Source of the DNA: Ferrithrix thermotolerans DSM 19514
Lineage (GTDB): Bacteria > Actinomycetota > Acidimicrobiia > Acidimicrobiales > Ilumatobacteraceae
Assembly (NCBI GenBank): GCA_945862025.1
Contig: CAMAWU010000005.1
Location: 1 to 51,588, forward strand
Direction: 5' to 3'
DNA: 51,588 nucleotides
Below are positions 8,195 through 16,111 of the stretch, one piece after another; position 1 is the first letter of the stretch, and each line of letters begins with the position of its first letter. The notes beneath the pieces were generated by a model. That model was not told the origin of the DNA, ran no database searches, and saw nothing but the letters and a program-made list of their open reading frames with translations. The position numbers and the translations under genes were made by a program.

Positions 8195-9709
8195 ATGACA
8201 AATCGACTGGAGGGGAGGGGTATTATCCCTCTCCTCCAAGTTGAAAGTGTTTCAAAAAAATATGGCGAAAATGTTGTTCTTGCGAACATTGATTTTTCGC
8301 TTCAAGCTGGCACGGTGCATGGGGTAATTGGCCAAAACGGTGCGGGCAAGTCAACTCTCGTCGGGATCATCTCTGGGATAGTTGTGCCAGACAGCGGAGA
8401 TGTTCGAGTCTCTGATAATCCAATTGAACATGGAAGTCCTCGAGCAGCGTTGAGCGCCGGAATAGCAACTGTTTATCAGGAGCTAAGCCTCCTACCAGAG
8501 CTTGCAGTCTACGAAAATATGTTTCTTGGCGACGAAATAGTAAAAAACCGTCGTTTGGATAGTTCAGAGATGATCGAACAGACTCGTGCTTTGTTGTCAG
8601 AACTCGGTGGCTACGGAATAGATGCGGCCAGTCGGACATGGCGCCTTTCACTAGCGCAGAGGCAGATAGTCGAGATCGCGAGGTGCGTTCGGCGAAATGT
8701 CAAAGTACTGATTCTTGACGAACCATCGGCAGTGCTCGGTTCTAATGAAATTTCAACACTTTTCGAATTAATAAAACGATTGAACGCTCGAGGAACCGGA
8801 GTGATTTATATCTCTCATCGGTTGGCTGAGGTTGAGCAGATTTCAGATCAAATCACAGTCTTAAGAGATGGTTGTACTGCATTGCTTCAATCCAGAGAAA
8901 ATTTTGACCGGCCGAAGTTGATAAGGGCGATGATAGGTAACGAATCTAGTTTTCGAGAGACTGCTCACACGAAAATTTCTGTAACTAATGCATTTTCTGT
9001 TGATGGTCTAAAGCTTCACAATAATGACGAAGTTGGAATTAGCTTTACTCTCTTAAGGGGTGAGATTTTAGGAGTTGCCGGCCACACAGGATCCGGCAGA
9101 TCGAGATTGCTCAAAGGACTCGCTGGTCTTGGTGGTGTAATTGGTGGCTCAATCGAGATTGAGGGTGTTAAATACGAAGGGAAAGATTTGAAAAAACTGA
9201 AGGGTCTCAGTGTTCGTTACTTGCCAGAAGATCGGAAAAAGCTAGGGCTATTTCTTGACCGAAGCATTCGTGACAATATAGTCGTGTCTGATGTCTCCAC
9301 ACTCTCTAAGTTTGGGTTCTTAAACTTTAAAAAAATTATGTTGATTTCTCAAGAATTTTTTATCAAACTACGAATACGTGCCCAGGGATTAGATCAACTT
9401 GTGGCGAGACTTTCTGGAGGCAACCAGCAGAAAGTTTTGTTAGCTCGAACTATGTTGTCCGCCCCGCAAGTTTTGTTGCTTGACGAGCCATTGCGCGGTG
9501 TAGATGTTGGAGCTAAAACTGAAATAATTGACGCAATTAAGAGTCACGTGGCTCTCGGTAATGTTGCATTAGTTGTGTCGTCTGAACTCGCTGACATAAT
9601 AGCCTTGACAAACAAGGTCTTGATATTGCGAAATGGTGCCACTCATAGTCTGATGAGCAAGCCGAACCTCGACGAAAACGAACTTGCTCTCGCTGTGGAA
9701 AATTCATGA
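8195..9709 (+). CDS. Sugar ABC transporter ATPase with tandem ABC domains (RbsA/MglA family)
   Basis: Two fused ATPase domains. Domain 1 has Walker A GQNGAGKST, the signature LSLAQRQ typical of CUT2 ATPases, and Walker B LILDEPSAVL. Domain 2 has a degenerate Walker A (GHTGSGRSR, Lys replaced by Arg), LSGGNQQK and LLLDEPLRGVD, as usual for this family. Start uncertain: TTG 8180, ATG 8195 with no good ribosome site, or a rare ATT at 8222 located behind a strong AGGGGAGGGG. The region around 8222 folds into a hairpin. Its stop overlaps the second permease start (ATGA). Confidence 0.9.
   Translation: MTNRLEGRGIIPLLQVESVSKKYGENVVLANIDFSLQAGTVHGVIGQNGAGKSTLVGIISGIVVPDSGDVRVSDNPIEHGSPRAALSAGIATVYQELSLLPELAVYENMFLGDEIVKNRRLDSSEMIEQTRALLSELGGYGIDAASRTWRLSLAQRQIVEIARCVRRNVKVLILDEPSAVLGSNEISTLFELIKRLNARGTGVIYISHRLAEVEQISDQITVLRDGCTALLQSRENFDRPKLIRAMIGNESSFRETAHTKISVTNAFSVDGLKLHNNDEVGISFTLLRGEILGVAGHTGSGRSRLLKGLAGLGGVIGGSIEIEGVKYEGKDLKKLKGLSVRYLPEDRKKLGLFLDRSIRDNIVVSDVSTLSKFGFLNFKKIMLISQEFFIKLRIRAQGLDQLVARLSGGNQQKVLLARTMLSAPQVLLLDEPLRGVDVGAKTEIIDAIKSHVALGNVALVVSSELADIIALTNKVLILRNGATHSLMSKPNLDENELALAVENS
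8209..8237 (+). promoter_or_regulatory. mRNA hairpin over the ATPase translation start
   Basis: GGAGGGGAGGG at 8209-8219 pairs with CCCTCTCCTCC at 8227-8237 (11 bp with one G-T, loop of 7), 36 bases after the receptor stop. It contains the best purine-rich ribosome site for the ATPase and has no T-run after it. It may hide that site or protect the receptor mRNA 3' end. Confidence 0.6.
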
Positions 9710-10659
9710 GCATGAATCTTGAAACACGAATCGGCAAGCTTAAAGATGATGGACAAGCTATTTGGCTAACAGTAATTTTGCTTATAGTCATTGCAATCTT
9801 AAAGACTGACAGTTTTGCGACGTCTAGAAATTTAACAAATGTTTTAGGTCAGTACACATCTTTAATGTTGGTTACGGCTGGAATGCTGGCTGTGGTGGTG
9901 ACTGGTCATATAGATCTAAGTGTTGCGTCACAAGTGCGTCTGGTAGCAGTACTCATGTCTGGAGTTGCAGATGGGAACAATATAAAATTTATCTTTGCGC
10001 TTGTGCTGGTAACAGTTATTGCATGTTTTGTTGGATTTATGAATTCACTAATTATTAATACCTTCAACATAGACGCATTTATTGTTACTCTAGGAATGAG
10101 CATAATTCTTGAGGGCGCCGCTTATGCGTACACCGAAAAAGGTGAAGGTTCGATTCCGATGTCCGTCTCGGATTTTGTTTACGGTTCAGTTGGTCCGCTT
10201 CCTTACGTATTCATGATCGGTATTGGAATGCTAGTTTTTTTGAGTCAATTATTGTCACACAGTCGAACTGGCCTATGGATGTATGCAGTGGGTGGAGACT
10301 CGGCTATGGCTCGTCGGTCAGGTATTGATATCTATCGAACTGTTACTAAGAGTTTTATCGTATGTTCGCTTTTTACGATGATTGCCGCAGTTGTGCAGGT
10401 CAGTCGGCAAGGTATTGGTGCCCCTAGTACCGGATCAGGGGTGGAGCTTTTGGCAATCACCGCAGTTGTTATGGGGGGAGCAACTCTTGGTGGAGGAAAG
10501 GGAAAAGTTTCTGCTGTGGTGGGCGGGGCGATGTTGCTTACTCTTATTAATAACGTCCTGAACTTGACAGGTATTTCTCAGTATTGGCAAACCTTTGTTC
10601 GAGGTTTAATTGTTGTTGCTGGAGTAGGACTGTTTAGTAGAAGACTTTTGAAAAGATGA
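9706..10659 (+). CDS. Ribose-type ABC transporter permease (RbsC family), second of two
   Basis: A 317-residue hydrophobic permease with the family features GHIDLSVASQV, FIVTLGMSIILEGA and MGGATLGGGKGK. It pairs with the permease at 6006; the two are too different to be a recent duplication (GIDLSVGALM against GHIDLSVASQV). Start ATG overlaps the ATPase stop by 4 bases and its own stop overlaps the amidohydrolase start by 4, so the genes 8195-12712 are translationally coupled. Confidence 0.88.
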   Translation: MSMNLETRIGKLKDDGQAIWLTVILLIVIAILKTDSFATSRNLTNVLGQYTSLMLVTAGMLAVVVTGHIDLSVASQVRLVAVLMSGVADGNNIKFIFALVLVTVIACFVGFMNSLIINTFNIDAFIVTLGMSIILEGAAYAYTEKGEGSIPMSVSDFVYGSVGPLPYVFMIGIGMLVFLSQLLSHSRTGLWMYAVGGDSAMARRSGIDIYRTVTKSFIVCSLFTMIAAVVQVSRQGIGAPSTGSGVELLAITAVVMGGATLGGGKGKVSAVVGGAMLLTLINNVLNLTGISQYWQTFVRGLIVVAGVGLFSRRLLKR

Positions 10660-11531
10660 GTGACAAGACTTGGGTTGTTGATTCACATTTGCATTTATTT
10701 AAAAAAGCAACCGCAGATTATCCGCGTGATTGTGCCTCCTTTTATCCTGCCGAGCGAGAGGCGCTAGTTGACGACTTTATTGAAGTTATGGCTGTGAATA
10801 ATGTGCGACACGCCGTAATTGTCCCATTGGGAACTGAGACTAGATATTTAATTGAGATCCTCAAAGCATTTCCTGAGAAATTTTCTGGGATAGCAGTACT
10901 TGACTACAAAAGTCAAAACCCAGGCGAAGATATTCATCGATGGAAGGATGAGATTGGAATAAAAGGTATTCGGATTATGGGTGAAATAGGAGATCCATCG
11001 ACAACTCGCTTCGAAGATCTGGCTTTGGCACAGTTGCTACGCGAAATGGCATCCCTTGACTTAATTTTGTGGTTTTATGGGTCACTTGAGCAGTTAAAAT
11101 TAATTCACTTGGTTGCCAGAGCTTTGCCTGAGATGACTATCGTCTTGAATCACCTAGGGTTTTGCCAGCAGGGCTTTTCGGTAGATGGTTTTAACAGACC
11201 TCATATTGAAGTCAAGTTGCCACCACAGTCAGTAGAAATAGTTGAAGCATTAGCAGAATTCAAAAATATAAATGTAAAGTTTTCTGGGGAATATGGATTT
11301 TCGCATGAGAAATTTCCATTTCTCGACATAAAGCCGATCGCAACGAGGATACTTGACTCGTTTGGTCCAAGCAGGATGTTGTGGGCATCTGATTGGCCGT
11401 GGATTGAAGTCAATCCTGGGTACGAATCGCTAATTGCGCTAACTGATATTTATTTTGGTGGTATTTCTGATTTTGACCGCCAAGAAATCATGGGCGGTAA
11501 TGCACAGAGATTATTGAAGTTAAAGTCATGA
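10656..11531 (+). CDS. Amidohydrolase-family protein (amidohydrolase_2, probable sugar lactonase)
   Basis: A TIM-barrel metal-dependent hydrolase of 291 residues. H11-x-H13 (DSHLHLF) gives the first metal ligands, LNHLGF a central His, and WASDWPW the conserved C-terminal Asp. This subfamily includes L-fuconolactonase, L-rhamnonolactonase and 2-pyrone-4,6-dicarboxylate hydrolase. Next to a sugar importer and with SDR/FAH genes nearby, lactone hydrolysis ahead of dehydration to a 2-keto-3-deoxy acid is the best guess. No sugar-acid dehydratase, needed between these steps, is in the window. Overlaps both neighbours by 4 bases. Confidence 0.82.
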   Translation: MSDKTWVVDSHLHLFKKATADYPRDCASFYPAEREALVDDFIEVMAVNNVRHAVIVPLGTETRYLIEILKAFPEKFSGIAVLDYKSQNPGEDIHRWKDEIGIKGIRIMGEIGDPSTTRFEDLALAQLLREMASLDLILWFYGSLEQLKLIHLVARALPEMTIVLNHLGFCQQGFSVDGFNRPHIEVKLPPQSVEIVEALAEFKNINVKFSGEYGFSHEKFPFLDIKPIATRILDSFGPSRMLWASDWPWIEVNPGYESLIALTDIYFGGISDFDRQEIMGGNAQRLLKLKS

Positions 11532-12712
11532 CAGAGAAAAGTGATCTCGGAGCAACTGAGCGTATTAGTCAGATGTCTAGGTCAGGTATCAGAGAGATCA
11601 TGGATCTCGCGTGGTCAATGGAAAACGTGAATCACTTAGAAGTTGGCGAGCCCGATTTTCCGACACCTAAGTGGATCTCTGATGCCGCAATTTCTGCAAT
11701 TAATTCGGGCGAAACAAAGTACTCTCCAAATGCTGGAATCAACCAGTTAAGGGGACGTCTTGTTGAAAAAGTTCGAGCAATAAATCAAATTACTTGCGAC
11801 GAGAGTCAAATTGTCGTCAGTTCCGGGGCAGTTGAGGCATTATTTATCGCGCTAACGACGATCTTGAATCCAGGAGATCAAATACTATTGCCAAATCCTG
11901 GTTGGCCAAATTTTAGGATGATGTGTTCTTTGCTTAGTGTGGAGCCAGTTTTTTATTCCTTAAGTAGTGAGCATAATTTCGAACCAGATGTGAATGAACT
12001 CAAGGGCCTATTGAGCTCAAAAGTAAAAGCTCTTTTGATTAATTCGCCATCAAATCCCCTTGGGGTTGTATTAGGGAAAAAGAAAACAGAAGAAATTTTA
12101 AGTTTTGCTAATTCGTCAGGGTTATGGGTTGTATCTGATGAGTGTTATGACCAAATTACCTACGAGGCAGATAACTGCAGTATTGGATCACTTGATGCAG
12201 CTAGCAATGTGATTACGGCTTTTAGCTTCTCTAAGACTTATGCGATGACGGGTTGGCGAGTCGGCTACGCAATTGTCCCCAATTCAATTTCGGGGGCGCT
12301 CGCTAAAGTCCAAGAACCAGTTATATCCTGCGTCAATACTCCAGCTCAATTCGCCGCAATTGCTGCTTTAGATGGTGATCAAAACGCGGTCAAGGGTATG
12401 GTTGCTGAATACAAACTTCGTAGAGACACTGCACTCGCTGAGGCTAAACGAACAGGACTGCAAGTTGTGCATCCAGGTGGGGCATTCTATCTTTGGGTAG
12501 ATATTTCGAAAAGCCGAATATCTTCTCGTGATTTCGCGCTTGAACTTCTTGACAAATATTCAACCGCAATTGCCCCAGGCACAGCATTTGGATCAAATGG
12601 AGAGGGATGGATCCGGATTTCTTTGGCCAGCCCTGCAAGCAAAATACTGGAAGGGATCAAGGCAGTTTCAGAATTAGTAAAGTACAAAGGAGAAAACAAT
12701 GCAGGTAATTAA
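11528..12712 (+). CDS. Class I/II PLP-dependent aminotransferase
   Basis: A fold-type I aminotransferase of 394 residues. SFSKTYAMTGWRVGY holds the Lys that binds PLP; NSPSNPLGVV, SDECYDQI and the C-terminal GEGWIRISLA Arg for the substrate carboxylate are all present. It belongs to the aspartate/aromatic aminotransferase-like group; the amino donor and keto acid are not identifiable. Coupled to the lactonase-like gene (ATGA) and to an M20 amidohydrolase, it suggests that the imported compound carries nitrogen, or that an amino acid is freed and transaminated (inference). Confidence 0.87.
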   Translation: MTEKSDLGATERISQMSRSGIREIMDLAWSMENVNHLEVGEPDFPTPKWISDAAISAINSGETKYSPNAGINQLRGRLVEKVRAINQITCDESQIVVSSGAVEALFIALTTILNPGDQILLPNPGWPNFRMMCSLLSVEPVFYSLSSEHNFEPDVNELKGLLSSKVKALLINSPSNPLGVVLGKKKTEEILSFANSSGLWVVSDECYDQITYEADNCSIGSLDAASNVITAFSFSKTYAMTGWRVGYAIVPNSISGALAKVQEPVISCVNTPAQFAAIAALDGDQNAVKGMVAEYKLRRDTALAEAKRTGLQVVHPGGAFYLWVDISKSRISSRDFALELLDKYSTAIAPGTAFGSNGEGWIRISLASPASKILEGIKAVSELVKYKGENNAGN

Positions 12713-13907
12713 TTCCAATGTCGAATCTTTGAAAAAAAAAGTTATCGATGCGGTTGACTCGCAAAAAGAAAAATTAATCAAAATTAGTCATGCAATTCAC
12801 GAGAACCCGGAAGTTGCATTTGATGAACATTTTGCACATGCAACTTTGACTGATGCTCTTAAAGACGAGGGACTTCCAGTTGTTCTAAATGCGTTTGGTG
12901 TAGAAACGGCATTCTCGGTTGATGTTGGCTCTGGGGACTACTGCGTGTCAGTCATTTGTGAATATGATGCGCTACCGGGCATAGGGCACGCATGTGGGCA
13001 CAATGTAATTGCGGCAGCAGGATTAGGAGCAGGAATAGCCCTAGCGCCTATTGCTGAAGCTCTTGGAGTGAGACTGAGAATTCTTGGTACTCCGGCTGAA
13101 GAATCAGGTGGTGGCAAAGTAGTCATGGCACGAGCGGGAGCTTTTGCGAATGTTGATGCCGCGATGATGGTACATCCTGCCGATGCAGATATAGCGGCTT
13201 TAAGTTTTCTTGCGATACAACAGATGAAGGTAACCTTTACGGGGCTTGCGGCGCATGCTTCGGTCTCGCCACACAGAGGCAAAAATGCTCTCGATGCTGC
13301 AGTACTTGGATACATGGGTGTTTCAGCGTTGCGTCAACATATATTGCCAACTGAGCGGATTCACGGGATATTTGTGCGCGGTGGTGAACGTCCAAATATT
13401 GTTCCGCGAGAGACAGAAATGGAGTGGTACGTCAGATCACCGAGTATCGAGTCACTGCAACCGCTGAAGAAGCGAGTTGTCTCGTGTTTTAACGGCGCCG
13501 CAACAGTCTGTGATTGCCAGGTCAAGATTGATTACGATCACTTCACGGCGGCAGACGTAAAGCACAACATGCCTATGGTTGATGCGTATGTTGCTAATGC
13601 TAAATCGCTAGGTAGATCGTATGACCTTTCTGCTCTTCCAAGCGGGGGCAGTGGGTCGACTGATATGGGCAATATAAGTTACATTGTTCCTTCGATACAT
13701 CCAATGATCCAGATAGCTCCAAATGGTGTTGCCTTGCACACAACCGAATTTGCTGAGTGTGCAGCTAGTTCCCAAGCCGATGATGCAGTTATCGCTGGTG
13801 CGAAACTTCTTGCCATGACGGCGATAGATACTTGGGTTTCGAGTGATCTGCGGAATCAACTTAAAGACAATTTTGGAAGTGCCGCACCAGCAAGTCTGGT
13901 TCTATAG
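12699..13907 (+). CDS. M20 family metallo-amidohydrolase (AbgB/ACY1L2-like)
   Basis: A 402-residue M20 zinc or manganese amidohydrolase. CEYDALPGIGHACGHN carries the metal-site Asp, Cys and His, and PAEESGGG the catalytic Glu; the inserted dimerisation domain includes MKVTFTGLAAHAS. The CEYDALPG signature is typical of AbgB/PM20D2-like enzymes that cleave N-acyl or p-aminobenzoyl amino acids and related dipeptides. The start has an ideal AAAGGAG 6 nt upstream and overlaps the aminotransferase by 14 bp. Last gene of the series, followed by a terminator-like hairpin. Confidence 0.87.
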   Translation: MQVINSNVESLKKKVIDAVDSQKEKLIKISHAIHENPEVAFDEHFAHATLTDALKDEGLPVVLNAFGVETAFSVDVGSGDYCVSVICEYDALPGIGHACGHNVIAAAGLGAGIALAPIAEALGVRLRILGTPAEESGGGKVVMARAGAFANVDAAMMVHPADADIAALSFLAIQQMKVTFTGLAAHASVSPHRGKNALDAAVLGYMGVSALRQHILPTERIHGIFVRGGERPNIVPRETEMEWYVRSPSIESLQPLKKRVVSCFNGAATVCDCQVKIDYDHFTAADVKHNMPMVDAYVANAKSLGRSYDLSALPSGGSGSTDMGNISYIVPSIHPMIQIAPNGVALHTTEFAECAASSQADDAVIAGAKLLAMTAIDTWVSSDLRNQLKDNFGSAAPASLVL

Positions 13908-14208
13908 AAAGTTTTTATTACCGTCAAAGGCGGCTCTCAAGCTTTAACTATCTTGGAGAGAATTTTAGCTAATTCGGCGAAAATTCACCAGAAACAATAG
14001 AGTTCCGAATATAGATCACTACTTGTTCAACGGAGCTATCCTCAAGTTTTGTTGCTGTATTAGCCACGTTGTGACCGATCAAATTTGTTTAGTCAGAGGT
14101 TAGTAGCGCTTGATAGTCAGACCAAAGAGTTGTCTGCTATTTATCTTTCAGCAAGATCGCCCCGACCATATAGAGAACTTATCTGAGTTCACAGAATGAC
14201 ATTGGCTA
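13908..14208. other. Intergenic region between convergent genes
   Basis: About 300 bases with no convincing gene on either strand. Apart from the hairpin at 13934-13960 I see no RNA gene, promoter or repeat. The sequence is AT-rich with scattered stops and may be decayed coding DNA, but no family could be recognised. It separates the AT-rich catabolic block from the housekeeping genes. Confidence 0.5.
13934..13967 (+). terminator. Putative terminator of the catabolic/import series
   Basis: CTCTCAAG (13934-13941) pairs with CTTGGAGAG (13952-13960) with a single bulged G, followed by AATTTTAG. It lies 26 bp after the M20 stop. The T-run is short, so efficiency is uncertain. Confidence 0.5.
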
Positions 14209-15051
14209 CTACGGTGAAGATGCTGGAACTGTTGTTGTTGGCAGAACCGTTGTAGTTGCTGCGATAATAGTCGTCGTCACGGCTGGCAAGGTCGTCGCAG
14301 TGGTCGTAACAATCGTTGTGGTTGTAGTTGTCTCGGCTGGCAATGTAGTTGTAGTAGTCGGCGCAGTGGCTATCCAATATCGTTCGTATATGTCACGTGC
14401 CAAAGACTGGTACGACTTAGCGCGAATCACGTAACCAGTTGGTGTGAGATGAACTTTATCCCAAGACATCAACTTCGGATTGTCGTTAATTATTGCAGAC
14501 CAATCTGAGAGAACAAGATTTGGATATTCGGAAGTGAGTTTCACGAGAACGGTATTGAAAACAACACTTCTTGCAAAGATCGCCTTGGTGTCTCTTCGAT
14601 TAATAGTCAGCCAAGTGACAGGAACGTTGCCGATCGTGTTCATTAATTCGCGGATAATCTTTTCGTAAACTTCGACTTTTGTCTCGAGCGCAACATCGTT
14701 GCTGCCGAGCGCAACAATTACTGCATCGGGGTTCAGCCCCGCTGCTTTGAGTTTTAAATAACTCTTGACCCCTGACATTCGAATAGAAGTGTTCGGAGTC
14801 GGAAACGCAACTCGCCGAGAGTATTGCCCGTCAACAACGACATTCACCCACTGTCCATCACCTGCAACGAGTTTTTGGGCCTTTGCAAAATAGTCAGTGC
14901 CCCAAGTGATGCTGTCTCCGAGAATTAAAAGTGACGGGCTCGTGCCAACTGTAAATGGCGTGCTACTGCCAGCGCCAAGAGTGATAGCAAAAGCAACTGA
15001 AATCAAAACAAGTCGTTGAGCTAACCGTCTTTTGTTACTAATTCGAAACAT
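14209..15051 (-). CDS. Secreted SGNH/GDSL hydrolase with a Thr/Ala-rich C-terminal tail
   Basis: A 280-residue exported esterase-fold protein. An N-terminal basic stretch and hydrophobic segment (about residues 7-25) form a signal peptide or anchor. Block I is LILGDSITWG (nucleophile Ser), block III LGSNDVAL, and block V DKVHLTPTGY with the catalytic Asp and His. The last 55 or so residues are Thr/Ala/Pro repeats, a probable wall-spanning or surface linker with no LPxTG signal. It is the third gene after proS and manA; its start overlaps the manA stop by one base (TAATG). Likely an acyl esterase acting on envelope glycans or lipids (inference). Confidence 0.83.
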   Translation of the reverse strand: MFRISNKRRLAQRLVLISVAFAITLGAGSSTPFTVGTSPSLLILGDSITWGTDYFAKAQKLVAGDGQWVNVVVDGQYSRRVAFPTPNTSIRMSGVKSYLKLKAAGLNPDAVIVALGSNDVALETKVEVYEKIIRELMNTIGNVPVTWLTINRRDTKAIFARSVVFNTVLVKLTSEYPNLVLSDWSAIINDNPKLMSWDKVHLTPTGYVIRAKSYQSLARDIYERYWIATAPTTTTTLPAETTTTTTIVTTTATTLPAVTTTIIAATTTVLPTTTVPASSP

Positions 15052-16094
15052 TAGTTAGTCGGATCTCCCCAGACTCGAAACACGAGTGATGGTCCGGTGA
15101 GACTCAAATTTTCACCGCGACGCAACACGCACGCTTGACCTTGGCGCAAATCTCCAGATTGCCCCTGAACACATAGGTATATCTCTACCTCGTGCTCGGC
15201 GGAGATAGATATGCCACTTGTTACATGCCAACGTTCGACGCTGAACGGTGCACTCGGAATCTGAAATCTTGAAACAGGGTTCGAGCTTGTTGGGGGAGTA
15301 ACAGATCTTGGTGCTTGAGGATTGAAGTTCGCCGTTGCAAAAAATTCATTAATGTCAATGTGCTTAGTCGTAAATGCAGCACGCATCACATTGTCGCTAC
15401 TCGTCATTACTTCGACAGCCATGCCACCTAAGTACGAATGCACATTGCCAGGCTCAAGATAAATCGCGTCACCAGGTTTTAAGACAACATGATTCATTAA
15501 TAACGCAACTATCACGCCACCACTATTTGGATACAAAGATGCAAGCATTTGAAGATGTTGTGGAAGATTCTGAAAATTCGGCTTCGATGTTTCATTGAGC
15601 GCCCATCGCACGGTTGCTTCTAATCCGTTTGATTGCAATTGTTCGGCTATTTCGTGCCAGCCGTTTTGCTCGGCGCGTGCAAGCGATTCGCCTACGGATG
15701 CAAAACCGCAAAGCATTTGAAATTCGGAAATTGCGCAGAGCAACTCTGGCTTGGCGGCCTGATCTTTATAGATGCGATTTATTGCGGTGCGACTGATGCC
15801 AAGACTGTTCTCACGGTTAAAACCAGCGAGTGCCTGAACTGTATTTGGGTGAGTTTGTAACGACAGTGGTTTTGCGACTGCAATTAGTTTCAATAAGAAC
15901 GAAAGATCGCCAGTGACATTTTTTAATGGTGCGATGCCGTTGCCAGTTTCTAAAGTTGACGGCCCATCTGGATGTGTGCCGAACCAAAGTTCAGCCCAGG
16001 GTTTATTTTCTCGCGGCAATCCGAGCAAATCTGGCAACGCAGCGATGTCGCCCCATTCGTAGTGTTTTATTGCAGGGTTAAGAATTGCAGACAT
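15051..16094 (-). CDS. manA: Mannose-6-phosphate isomerase, class I
   Basis: Interconverts mannose 6-phosphate and fructose 6-phosphate, providing mannose for actinobacterial glycolipids and glycoproteins. The 347-residue protein shows the zinc-site residues in LQTHPN and LEPGNVHSYLGG, an AELWFGTHP start and an EVMTSSDNVMRA motif characteristic of type I phosphomannose isomerases. It lies 17 bp downstream of proS and overlaps the GDSL gene start by one base. An unusual partner for a tRNA synthetase but presumably co-transcribed. Confidence 0.92.
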   Translation of the reverse strand: MSAILNPAIKHYEWGDIAALPDLLGLPRENKPWAELWFGTHPDGPSTLETGNGIAPLKNVTGDLSFLLKLIAVAKPLSLQTHPNTVQALAGFNRENSLGISRTAINRIYKDQAAKPELLCAISEFQMLCGFASVGESLARAEQNGWHEIAEQLQSNGLEATVRWALNETSKPNFQNLPQHLQMLASLYPNSGGVIVALLMNHVVLKPGDAIYLEPGNVHSYLGGMAVEVMTSSDNVMRAAFTTKHIDINEFFATANFNPQAPRSVTPPTSSNPVSRFQIPSAPFSVERWHVTSGISISAEHEVEIYLCVQGQSGDLRQGQACVLRRGENLSLTGPSLVFRVWGDPTN

Positions 16095-16111
16095 TTTCGT
16101 TACACGCTTCG

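Noticed and set aside
13968-14208. Possible small RNA or gene remnant
   Set aside because: No stable cloverleaf, terminator or recognisable protein fragment could be found.
14189-14377. Asp/Tyr/Asn-rich open frame
   Set aside because: It is another frame of the Thr-coding repeats of the GDSL hydrolase.
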